64,000 bases of DNA. Origin: Hirudinaria manillensis (lineage: Eukaryota; Annelida; Clitellata; Hirudinida; Hirudinidae). A program made the position numbers and the translations under genes. Numbering within the stretch: the first letter of the stretch is position 1; each line of letters opens with the position of its first letter. Where the stretch lies: positions 2,458,501 to 2,522,500 of the forward strand of contig CM067534.1 in the NCBI GenBank assembly GCA_034509925.1. The letters are read 5' to 3'. The notes beneath the pieces are model-generated. The model had not been told where the DNA came from, did no database searches, and worked only from the letters and a program-made list of their open reading frames with translations. Positions 10,265-19,957 of the stretch are shown one piece after another.

Positions 10265-10888
10265 TCAAAAGCAGCACCAACTGAAATCTGAAGAATTTCT
10301 GGGAGACTCAGTAGGTTGACAGGTGTTGCTGTCTAAACTTTTTCTATTTCCGTGCGAAGTGTCTGATGTTTGACGTCGCATCGGAGATGAATTTCTTGAG
10401 TTTGGAGTGCTCGAAGATTGACTACGACTGAAGATGCCTGGACTTCCCTTGCTGTTACTTGTCAAAGCAGCAACAGCATTCGAAATGAAATTTTTTTTCT
10501 TCTTTTTTAAGCTTCCTGATGATGGATTAATAGGAGGAAGAAAGGAACTATTCAAAGACTTGCTGGTATCGATCATGCTACTGTGTAGTCGTGCTGCTTG
10601 AGTCAGAGGCGAATTGTCGACATCTGGAGTTGACTTAAAAATTTGAATCGCGTGAACCTTCTGATGAGGTGGTAGGCAGGCGGAAGTGACCACTCGCTGC
10701 TGTAGGGAGTGATGCTGTTGTAACTGGAGTTGGAGCTGCCGCGATTGTAATTCTTCTTCGTTTTTGTTCGACTTGTGAAGGTGTATCGGTATGACCATGG
10801 ATGGAGTTTTGATGTTTCTCTTCAACTCAGGGTTGTTTTCCTGTCTCAACTGAAAAACTCGCTTGTTTTGAGCAGTAGGAGAATTCAT
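10265..10888 (-). CDS. Ser/Gln/Lys-rich exon, probable 5' exon of the LZTS-like transcription unit
   Basis: ATG 10888 opens MNSPTAQNKRVFQLRQENN and runs to TGA at 10265. A Gln-rich stretch (RQLQLQLQQHHSLQQ) precedes a poly-Lys and Ser/Asn-rich basic tail (SRSQSSSTPNSRNSSPMRRQ). An acceptor-like TTTTGCAG at 10989 would give this exon a 5' UTR. Composition resembles the exon at 8354 and strand is the same, so it may be the first coding exon, with a weak donor near 10280 (TTCA before GTTGGT, phase 1). Alternatively it is a separate 207-residue protein ending DFSWCCF. No known domain is visible. Confidence 0.5.
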   Translation of the reverse strand: MNSPTAQNKRVFQLRQENNPELKRNIKTPSMVIPIHLHKSNKNEEELQSRQLQLQLQQHHSLQQRVVTSACLPPHQKVHAIQIFKSTPDVDNSPLTQAARLHSSMIDTSKSLNSSFLPPINPSSGSLKKKKKNFISNAVAALTSNSKGSPGIFSRSQSSSTPNSRNSSPMRRQTSDTSHGNRKSLDSNTCQPTESPRNSSDFSWCCF

Positions 10889-10988
10889 AGTGTTTAAGCG
10901 ATGATGGCAGCTACTCGATTAAGGAACGGAATTAAACGACTGTTTAATAAAGTGATGTTTATCATTATCGGTTGATTCATTGGAGCCT

Positions 10989-13231
10989 GCAAAATATGAA
11001 TTGTTACTTTCTGTATTTATTAGCAATTACTGATAAATCAAATTTAGTATTCACATTTTAAAAGTTTCAAAACATCTCGAGAATTCAGCCTCACCGTCAG
11101 CCAAGCAAATTATACATCCTGATGTCGTGATGTCCAGGCTGTCATATATTCATTAGGTGTTAGGAACGATGACAAGTCTTCAAATTAACTGAACTTTCTT
11201 ATTAAATTTTGATTAAACCTTACTAAAGTAAGGGCTAAAAGTATAATTTTTACTCGGGCGTTTCCCTAACTCCTAACTGAAATCTGGCGATACATTTGAG
11301 AGCAGAGCTTCTGAAAGGCGCTTTTATCTCAACGAGAACCGCGCGCCTCAGTCATTTTGGATGTTCTTATGATGATAGTTACTCATGATATCGTTGTCAA
11401 TTTAATTACTTGTATTCTAGTTGATATTAGGGAATATTCAATAATCAATAATCTATTTCTGCAGCGGTTTTGCGTCACAAACATTTTATTTCAAGATGCG
11501 ACAAATTCCGAAAAGTTTGTCATAATACTAAGTAAAATAGATTGCCTAAAATATATGCTAAGTATGATGGAGGATTACTCTTAGTTAATCTTAACTAAAA
11601 GCATTGCCTGACTAACTGTACCTGTTCAATAAATCATTCATTCATACATCGTTTACATTTATTTACAAGTAACTGAAGTCGGAAGTAAAAAGTCTATTTC
11701 AAAATTATATGCAAAAATCTCTCTCCATCAACATTAAATTCCTTAAAAGTTACTTATATTTAATTCTAATTGAGACCATCAAGCAATACACTATGATATC
11801 ACGTTTTCATTGACTCAAATTATTTTAGAAGCTTTAGAAATTGTTTAAACAACCAATTATCAATCCATTTTCTAAAACGTTCTCATTCAAATAGTCATAA
11901 TGTTGTTGATGGTGATTCATTCAATCTACATAGGCTGCACCCAAAATAGGAGTTTGAAAGTTTTGAAAACATCGCAAAGGAGGTTGCCTCATCATAATCA
12001 TCACCGTCATCTCCATAATTTCTCACTATCATCAGAAACAAGATAATGTTTATTTATAAATTCCTCTGACTCAGCACTCACTTTCGAGGTTCTTGCGATA
12101 TTGTTATCAGCAATAAAAGGAAACGATTATATTCCTCAAGTCTAGCATTTGACTAGTTTGACTTTCTTCTTACAGAAACCACAAATATCTTTTCAAAATG
12201 TTTCAATTAACTTCTTTAAATCACAATTTTACTGATGCTTTGAAGTGAGATTAAACACTTGAAAGTATAGATGCATAAATGATGTTGGTGAGTTAATCAT
12301 GTACTTTTCGTTCTTTAACTTAAATGGAAGTTTTTTAGTCGAACTTTTCGACATCTTTGTTGAAATGTCTGTTGATTATCACCAAATTCTGTTTCTTTCC
12401 TACCCTTCGCCTTCATCGCTGTAATTGCTGGATGCCGTATTCGCTTTTGCTTTCACTAGCGATCCAAAAGATACGATCACAGGCAAGTGTAAAATTATTT
12501 AATAATTTTCTAACACATCCTTGTTCCTTAATAACGGAGATCATACTTAAAAGCATACTTATATTGAAATTTAATTTTTTTTTTATTCTGAAACACAAAA
12601 ATTGGATCTCGGATAACTATTTAATCATTTTAGTTTAGCTTATTTAATTATAATATAATTCAATTTATAATCTAACCGTGTAATGCATTATCTGACAAAC
12701 TCAGCCATTTACTGCTTAATTTGTTCGTAATTGACGGTTGAAATGATTCTTCAGTCAACGATGGTGGTGCAGTGCGTATTTTATTGCGGTAAATGGCATT
12801 TTATTTGATTATTCTTTAAAAACAGACCAATTAAGGACATCAATTGGCTTAAACAGTTTATGCTTTACAACCAAAAACGAGGATTATTTGGCATCTATGC
12901 AAATGTCGAAACAACGAAGGTCGAAGTTAAAGAAACCTTTCGCAGCAAACATTATACAGATCTAATAAACATTTCGTTCTAATGGTCATGGTTTAGATTT
13001 TATTTATGTCTCATTGGAGCACAAGCGTCACTTGCGATAAATTGTAAAAAAAATTATTTGTAGTACTGATTACTAGAAAAGCAATTTAAATTAAAAACTT
13101 AACCAGTTTTTTAATTGTAAATATATGTGTATAAAATGGGAATTAATAATACATCAAACTATCTTTTGATATCCAGATCTTAGGAAGACTTACTAAAGCA
13201 TATCACGAAATTAAATACTTATACTTTCCAG
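10989..13231. other. Unassigned AT-rich DNA
   Basis: The upstream flank of the LZTS-like gene. Short ORFs at 11357-11584 and 12357-12638 lack coding character. No repeat or RNA gene recognised. Confidence 0.45.
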
Positions 13232-13387
13232 AAACTTCGCCGAAGAACCCAAACAATGTTTTCTGACTCACGGGGCGAGAATGATGAATGTTTTGATAAC
13301 GTTTCCATAGTGATAAGTGATGAGCCAAGAAGCATCACCTTACTTGGAGTAATGTGCGGTGCGAGTATGAAGCTTTTAATTTTCTGA
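13232..13387 (+). CDS. Possible isolated exon, unknown product
   Basis: A strong acceptor (ACTTATACTTTCCAG) precedes 51 open codons starting KLRRRTQTMFSDSRGENDE and including NVSIVISDEPRSITLL, of charged, coding-like composition, to TGA. A GTAATG donor lies inside at 13349. No partner exon could be found on either side, so this may be a fragment or chance. Confidence 0.2.
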   Translation, partial: KLRRRTQTMFSDSRGENDECFDNVSIVISDEPRSITLLGVMCGASMKLLIF

Positions 13388-13883
13388 TTCTGTCAAATCA
13401 GAAGTTTGTTAAATTCACCTCCACGCCCTTTTATGAATGCCGATATGTTCTAACTAAACATATCAAACAAAACTAACGTAGTTGGACTAAAAAGGAATTC
13501 AGTCTTGGTGAAGCATCACATAATAAAAAAAAGTCATGGAGCATGAATTAGATTTAACAATTTATAATAGGTTATTATTAATTAATAATGGCTTATTATT
13601 ATTGAGTTTAAGAGCTTTCGATGTTTAGAATTTTTTCATTTTCTCGACTCTATGTTTCAAAATTGAGAAATGACCAAGATGCAGTTCTGAAAATCTTCAA
13701 CAAATTAACCGGGAATAAATTTAAAATCTATCTTTTATGAAAATTAGAGTTCATAATACTTTAAAAGAAATAGAAGGACACCAGAAACGTTCACTCAATG
13801 TGTGATCAGAAGCATAGAGAGGAAACTCCAACAGAATAATTTCTAGTCTTCTCGGCGAGTGAGATTTTTCTGAGAATTTTATT

Positions 13884-13982
13884 GGGGGTCGTCCATAAAA
13901 GACATCCTCAGGATCCGAGGGAGAAAAGGGGGTGGAGTCGAAAGCTAACTTTTGCGAACAAGGGTGTTTATGGATGACCCCC
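13884..13982. mobile_element. Short inverted-repeat element (MITE-like)
   Basis: GGGGGTCGTCCATAAA at the left end pairs with TTTATGGATGACCCCC at the right end, 15 of 16 bases, around a 67-base centre. This is the form of a very short non-autonomous DNA transposon. Flanks are TATT and TTAA, so no exact target duplication is visible. Confidence 0.55.
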
Positions 13983-15989
13983 TTAATGTTGGTACTTGAT
14001 ACAATAAAATTTTCTTCTCCCGCAATTCTAAAACGCACCCTCCCCATGGATCACAAAAGTAGTCTAAAAGAAAGCCCGCATTAAATGCCTTCGTTTCACC
14101 AGTTGTGAATTCAACCTAATAAGGGTAAACTTTATAAAAAAAAAATTTTTAGAATGCTCTCTCACATTAAAGACGATTCCTCTGAAAGCAAATAAAGTTA
14201 ATTCACGTCAGTCATCACCTGCAAATCAAACTCTTATGATATGAACATTAAAACCACTTTGATCCACGACAACATTTCTTCTTCGACCTCATCTGTTTCG
14301 TTTATCTAAATTAAAGTTTAGCTAAATTGTTAGTCTGAACGTGGATGTCATAAGATCGACCCGCTTTTGACTCAGTTTCGTTTCTGATGCCAGGGCATCA
14401 CTCGAGGGCTTGGATTCTAATTTTTTGATGTTTATTAACCATCGCTATTGCAATCGCTTGTATGTTTAACCTTGCCAAATCTAGAGCGAATAAACTTTTT
14501 TTATGATATCTCATCCAGTACTATGGACACCACTTAAATTTAGTTTGTAAATTTTAATAAATGGTGCATTTAACCCCAAGTTATTTATAGAATTCTGTAA
14601 AATATTGCGTTTTTATTAATTAAAAATGTTCATAAGTATTTGCGAAACCCAAAAATGGTAAGATATTGAAGATAACAACCGATACGTTTAACTACTATTA
14701 CTTCATGTTTTCATACTTTCATGTTTACCTATTATTTCGAAGCGTCTGTTTATTCATGGAAATAAATTCACTTTCTTATAAAATAAATTTCAACTGCCAA
14801 ACAACCCTGACGGCATTTTGTACTTCTGATTTTGAATGAAATTGTTTTCCATATTTAGAGACCTCTCTGTTATCAAACAGCAGATCATTTCTTACGTTTT
14901 GCTTCCATTTGAAAGCGACTGATTCAGAAATTTCATAAAAAAAAAATTCTTGCTCATAAAATATGAGCGTTCCATTTCCATGATTTGCTCTAAAAAAGTG
15001 ACTCTTTTACTAACCTGAGGCTCATGTTCGGGGTAGAGCTTAAATTACGAACAACTCCAATAATCTCGCTGAGGCTTATTTTCGGGGAAACGCGGTAGCT
15101 TGGTAGCGTGATGGAGCAGGGGGGAGTGTGGAGAGACTGTTATTGGTTAGTCGCGTTTCTTTCATTTTCTCCGGCTAATCCAGCCACTAGCCGCTAGTGA
15201 TCATGCTCTAAGACGTTGTTGACATCTATGTAAATAAAGATCTACACACTTGATTCTCGTAGTCAGTAAAAGTTTCCGTCGCTAGGCCGTGTAAACCCAG
15301 AGAGTTTTGCAGTTGTTGTGAAAACATGCGTTATTTATGTGGCAAAGACATAACTGTATCGGGCAATCTTATAATGATGAAATCAGGTCAAAAATTCTTC
15401 CTGCTTGCGTGAGTTGCAATAAACTCCACAATCTTTGAATAGATAAATACTGAAGTTTTGCCTTATATGTTGATGGCCAACTTATGTTTAGCTATATCTT
15501 TTTTAATAGTTTTCATCTGCCCTACCTCTGGGACCTCATCCATCGCCGTCAAAAACCAGCCCACCTTCGCTCATCAACATTTTAACATTAATGCCACCAT
15601 AAAATGATGCATTAATTAATTATTATTACTCTTTTAATGCGATTTAATTTGAATCGGAAGAATAATTTAATCAAATCTTTCACAGACCGATTTCTATTTC
15701 AAGTAAATGCGTAAGCTATAGACGAGTATAACTATACTGAGATCATCTGCACACTTTTTACATTTATTTAGCCAATTTTTAACGTGTTCCATTTTATCCC
15801 AAAGGGATGTAAGGGCACCAAATGAAGTTGAACTGCTTAACCGCCACATTTAATGAAGGAATAAATCATTCAGAGATTAAATGCTCAAATGAACAATTCC
15901 GTTCTTAATTTTTGGAGACTTTGGAATCTAACACAGTTAGATAAAAACATCATGACCTACGATTTTTTTTTGTAAGCCAACTGTGGCTT
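13983..15989. other. Unassigned AT-rich DNA
   Basis: No gene supported. A GC-richer stretch at 15010-15420 includes a repeated GAGGCTYATKTTCGGGG and a short ORF from 15325 (MRYLCGKDITVSGN) next to a CVSCNKLH stretch in another frame. It may be a decayed zinc-binding exon, but it is too short to name. Confidence 0.35.
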
Positions 15990-15992
15990 TAA

Positions 15993-16205
15993 AAGCTCAA
16001 AATAAGACGGTATCTCGGTTTGTTGGTCGAGATCTCCAAAGAAGTCCAACCACTCATTCTAATAGATTATGTCCCAAATAAAAGAAGATCAGCCAAAAAT
16101 CTAGAAAACGTCAATAGAATTAGATCGATGTTCAGTGAACACGGCAAACAAGTAAACGATCAAACAGTTTCAGCGTTCAGATCAAACCCCAAATGTTCTA
16201 GTTAA
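15993..16205 (+). pseudogene. Possible decayed member of the A-D family
   Basis: An open stretch reading KLKIRRYLGLLVEISKE then NRIRSMFSEHGKQV ends in TAA 430 bases upstream of gene A. RRYLGLLVEISKE fits the spacing of the third family block (N-x3-YL-x2-L-x3-L-x-E). SQL occurs in the same frame just upstream but is separated by a stop. If real it is a broken paralogue or an exon; the similarity is short. Confidence 0.25.
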
Positions 16206-16635
16206 CGATACCTTAAAACTAATCTCTGAAAAACTTGAAGAATATCATAATATCATATTTGCCATTTATTATGATCTTACCACCTTTCTGTTAATAATGG
16301 CCCTTTTGTGCTTTGAATATTTAATTGTTTAAAGTTAAGCGCGTCTTCATAACCGTTCCGAAATAATCTCGCTAAGAGTACGTTGAAATTACTTAGAAAT
16401 AAAAGATAATTAATGAAAAAGGAAACAGAAATGAATTCATAAGAAACAAATTTATAAAAAAAAACTCATAAAAATTATAAAAAAATATTAATAAAAACTT
16501 AATTAATTAATAAATTATATTCAGAATCTTTTTATGGTAAGAGTAGCGGACACGGAGTCCACCACTAATATCATACCGAACAAATTGGTTGACCATTTAA
16601 TCGATTAATTAAAAAATAACAAAGCCAATAACGGG

Positions 16636-17457
16636 ATGGAGACTCAGTTATTATCGAATTATTTGGATGCATTGGATGTTTTGTATTGTCTGAATCACAC
16701 GACATCAAAGAAATTAAGAAACCTCTACAAAACGGGTTCCACTGCTTCGCCCATGAAGAAATCGTTGTCATGTGGGAACCTTCAATTAAGCGGAGGATAT
16801 ACCCCATCCATGAGTTGGTCCCCAAATGTAGGATCTACCTCAGCTTTGAACTCTCGTAAAAGCATTGATTCATATCCGATTAAGAATTATTTCCAGCAAG
16901 ATCATTCAAAGTCATCTGTGCATCTTCTAACAAAAGGCATATACTGCCCAATTACTTACTTTCCGGCCATAAGTTCGATTCCTTCCTTCCCTACGACAGA
17001 TTTGCTTGAGAACAAAATAAAGAGAGAAAGACTTTATTTCCAACTCGAGACTCTATATAGGACAGCGAAAGACCGGAAGATGAAGATTATGGTCGAAGAA
17101 GTAATCATTAAAGCGCTCAAGAGGAAAGCGCTGGCCAAGGATCCAAGAGTAAGCACTCCGAATTATCAATCGAAGTGGGATCCAGAAGAGCTCCACAAGA
17201 ATGTCAAAGCGAGACAGAAGAGCAAGTATGGCCACAAACGAGAGCCATCACTTCTGACCGAGTGCCAGCTCAAGAACACCCGAGCCTCCCTGAATCTCGC
17301 CAAGAAGATCCTAGAATATGAAAGGATCAACCGTATTACACCAGGTAAGGCAGTCTACAGTTTCCCTGGCAACGTCCACAGGTCAGGCAAAGACGTACTC
17401 AAAATGTGCCAGAATGAAAGCTTACTTGCATTTTATTGCGGCGAAACGTTACTTTAA
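16636..17457 (+). CDS. Gene A: unknown intronless protein, A-D family
   Basis: A 273-codon ORF from ATG 16636; I do not recognise the protein. It has no signal peptide or membrane segment and is basic. It shows four blocks shared with neighbours. Block 1 (residues 9-30) is a helix ending TTSKKL. Block 2 (126-135) is NKIKRERLYF. Block 3 (186-230) is LHKNVKARQ, then SLLTECQLKNTRASL. Block 4 (254-258) is VLKMC. Residues 35-120 are Ser-rich and variable. It is the first of a same-strand tandem series, 281 bases ahead of gene B. After block 4 the frame ends quickly, while another frame runs on with good coding character to 17530, so the 3' end may carry a frameshift. Confidence 0.7.
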   Translation: METQLLSNYLDALDVLYCLNHTTSKKLRNLYKTGSTASPMKKSLSCGNLQLSGGYTPSMSWSPNVGSTSALNSRKSIDSYPIKNYFQQDHSKSSVHLLTKGIYCPITYFPAISSIPSFPTTDLLENKIKRERLYFQLETLYRTAKDRKMKIMVEEVIIKALKRKALAKDPRVSTPNYQSKWDPEELHKNVKARQKSKYGHKREPSLLTECQLKNTRASLNLAKKILEYERINRITPGKAVYSFPGNVHRSGKDVLKMCQNESLLAFYCGETLL

Positions 17458-17530
17458 AAATGTACATAAAATCGAAGAGCTCGATTTGAGTGCTAATTTT
17501 TATAATGATGGATTTATTTCAAATACTTAA
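17458..17530 (+). other. Out-of-frame continuation of gene A
   Basis: In the frame overlapping the end of gene A, codons from about 17400 read MKAYLHFIAAKRYFKNVHKI, then EELDLSANF, to TAA at 17528-17530. A poly(A) signal AATAAA follows at 17533. The text resembles the C-terminus of gene C (EKCLKEFQTINEMMNRLSL). A one-base change near 17400 would make it the natural end of gene A. Confidence 0.45.
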
Positions 17531-17532
17531 CA

Positions 17533-17538
17533 AATAAA
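17533..17538 (+). terminator. Poly(A) signal of gene A
   Basis: AATAAA, 3 bases after the out-of-frame stop and 75 bases after the in-frame stop of gene A. Confidence 0.5.
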
Positions 17539-17738
17539 CTTTTTAAAATAAACCTATCGCTTGTTCCAATTTTAATTTTTAAAGGTAGTTTTTATAATAC
17601 TATTTCTAATTACAGAATAAAATTGCTGAAAGCATTTTCAGGATCTTTTACATGATCCTAATCTAATGAATTTCCCGTCAAAAATAGCGTCGTAATACTT
17701 TAATCCATTGATCAAACGCTGTTAAATTACATTAAACT

Positions 17739-18173
17739 ATGTCCCACACTGTTGAAAATCAAATCAACGGAATGGGTTCTTTCTGCAAAGTGTTCAATTA
17801 CGATGATGCAAACCAATTCATTGAGAATCTTCTGAAAATTACGAACGCAAAATTGAACCCACACTCTCCTTATAAGCATGTAAATCTCCAGGAGAAAATC
17901 GATAAAGAGAGGAATGACTTTGAAAGTGAGATGAAGATGATGCTGGTAAATAAAGTCAAGTCTTTTGAAATTAATCCATCAGCATCGCGCCCTTTTCCAG
18001 ATTGGTTTCACAAGCGGTTGCATGAAGCGGTAAAGCTAAGGCAAACGCAGAAGTTTCGCAGCAAACACAGACTCACGCTGTTAAGAAAATGTCAGCTGAC
18101 GAACGCAAAAAAGTACTTGGAAAACCTTGACGAAGCTCTGGTGAAAGAATGGACTGACTTCACAACAGCGTAG
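17739..18173 (+). CDS. Gene B: unknown intronless protein, A-D family
   Basis: A 144-codon ORF, the shortest and most compact member. Block 1 is YDDANQFIENLLKITNAKL (21-39). Block 2 is VNLQEKIDKERNDFE (48-62). Block 3 begins HKRLHEAVKLRQ (91-102) and continues LTLLRKCQLTNAKKYLENL (112-130). It ends soon after, with EW, so block 4 is absent. Lys and Glu content is high and the fold looks all-helical. Block 3 is closest to gene A: LH-x2-VK-x-RQ-x2-K, then LL-x2-CQL-x-N. It lies between A and C with about 280-base gaps. No known domain. The short length may represent the family core. Confidence 0.7.
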   Translation: MSHTVENQINGMGSFCKVFNYDDANQFIENLLKITNAKLNPHSPYKHVNLQEKIDKERNDFESEMKMMLVNKVKSFEINPSASRPFPDWFHKRLHEAVKLRQTQKFRSKHRLTLLRKCQLTNAKKYLENLDEALVKEWTDFTTA

Positions 18174-18441
18174 CATTCCAGTCCAAACCGCTAAAATATA
18201 GGTGCCTATATATCATATTAAAAATTTAAAAAAAATCATTTTAAAAAAATTTTTTAAATTAATTTAAATTGCTTTTTGAATCGATTAAAATGATTAATTC
18301 ACTTATTAATATTCAGAATCATTTTTGGGACACGAGCTTATAAAAAAAAACACCTATATTTAAAAGTGATTACTAAAACTTTAACTTTGATTGCTATATT
18401 AAATCAAACTCAATTACATCAGAAGCTCATTTTAAACAATT

Positions 18442-19101
18442 GTGATGGACAAGAATGGTCTATTGGTATCCCATCTTTTCTCAAAAGCAAACAATAATTT
18501 GGTCCTAATGCATGACATAACTTCTAGGAAGTTGGGTTTGAAACCGCACAAAACCGATACAACATCTTCAAAACCTTGCAATTATGTCAACCCCAGAATC
18601 CTAAAACGTAGAACGACAGCTCAGGTCCATCAAAGCAATCAACAAAAACCCATCGACAGCAATATTGAAACCACAGCTCCGACGCCTCCAGTTTCTCAAC
18701 AATGTAATGCTTTGAATTCAAAACAGCAATCAGTTCCTCTGCAATCAAGTCCCGCAGTGTTACGCCGACGAAATTCGCTAAAGACTTGCAAGTCATTGAC
18801 TGATAGAACCGAAACATCGCCAAGGAAATCTAAGCCTACAAAACCTTCTCATAATCTTCTCAGAACTTGCCAGCTGGTGAACACAAAAAACTATATGGAA
18901 TCCTTGAGCTTTGCCCTGTCATATGAATGGTCGCAAGTCTGCCTGAAATCAGGTTGTAAGACTATCTACCGAATTTCTGAGAATCTAAACTTGGACATGC
19001 TTGGTCTTTTGAAAATCTGCTTGGACCATGAAGCAGAGAAATGTCTGAAGGAATTTCAGACGATAAACGAAATGATGAACAGACTAAGCTTGGATGACTG
19101 A
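18442..19101 (+). CDS. Gene C: unknown intronless protein, A-D family
   Basis: A 219-codon ORF. Block 1 (10-32) ends ITSRKL. Block 2 is weak (YVNPRILKRRT, 48-58). Residues 59-135 are a Gln/Ser/Pro-rich, probably disordered linker with basic patches (VLRRRNSLK). Block 3 is LLRTCQLVNTKNYMESLSF (139-157) followed by YEW. Block 4 is LLKICLDHEAEKCL (189-202). It has no signal peptide. It is 268 bases downstream of gene B on the same strand and followed by its own AATAAA at 19169. Function unknown. Confidence 0.7.
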   Translation: MMDKNGLLVSHLFSKANNNLVLMHDITSRKLGLKPHKTDTTSSKPCNYVNPRILKRRTTAQVHQSNQQKPIDSNIETTAPTPPVSQQCNALNSKQQSVPLQSSPAVLRRRNSLKTCKSLTDRTETSPRKSKPTKPSHNLLRTCQLVNTKNYMESLSFALSYEWSQVCLKSGCKTIYRISENLNLDMLGLLKICLDHEAEKCLKEFQTINEMMNRLSLDD

Positions 19102-19168
19102 AATTTATTTATCCTTATGCACATCAATACGACGATGTAAATACAAAATATGCACTTCATAAACTTAT

Positions 19169-19174
19169 AATAAA
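19169..19174 (+). terminator. Poly(A) signal of gene C
   Basis: AATAAA 68 bases after the stop of gene C; supports a separate transcript end. Confidence 0.5.
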
Positions 19175-19957
19175 ACTATCTCTAACATTATCCTAGTATC
19201 CGGCTTTTAACTTTACGAAACACATATGCTACTCAATTTAATTACTCTGCTTTTATGTAATTGAATGTTCCATTTGAATCTGATACGATTTTCAGAATAT
19301 GATTTTCAGAGTCCGTCTAGCGGAAGCATGCGCTTCATTAAGACTGACCCTATGAGTTTATTTTGCTTGCTTTGCATGTTTTTTTAGGTTCATTTGTTTC
19401 ATTGTGTTACGTTCGTAATTGTAAATTAATCCACTTCTCTTAAAATTTCGTTTTTCGTGAGGAAAATAAAAATGATCTCTTGACTTAGGTCTTGATTACT
19501 GATCACAATCCTCTTGAAAAATTTCCGACGTTTACTTATAAAAAATTTTTTTTTGAAATTTTGATTAATTATTCAATTTGCTTTGTTATTGGGTTTTTAA
19601 TTACCTCCTGATCTTTGAGTTCAACTTCCTATTTTTGCCCTTGAGTGTTCTGCGCGTTTCTTTCAAATAGATCTCTTTGGCACTGAACTCTTTTGAACTT
19701 CTCAAAGTCTTAGGACTTGAAACAACGCCATTATTTATATATAGTGATATTTTCATTAATGAAAACTTGAATTGAAATAAATTTTTGAAAATTTAGGAAA
19801 ATAAAAATTTAAAAGTTTACATCGTATATGCTTTATAATGTATTTATGGTTTTTGTCGGGGCTAGTTTAATAATCAGTATGGAAATTATTTTGAAGCGTG
19901 AATGATTTGAAGATAATTAGATTTATGAAATTATAAATTGATATTACTATTACATAA
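19175..19957. other. Gap between genes C and E
   Basis: AT-rich. No further family block, ORF or repeat was seen. It presumably holds the promoter of gene E. Confidence 0.4.

Noticed and set aside
15325..15436. Cys-containing ORF resembling a decayed zinc finger
   Set aside because: Too short and frame-broken; no family could be supported.
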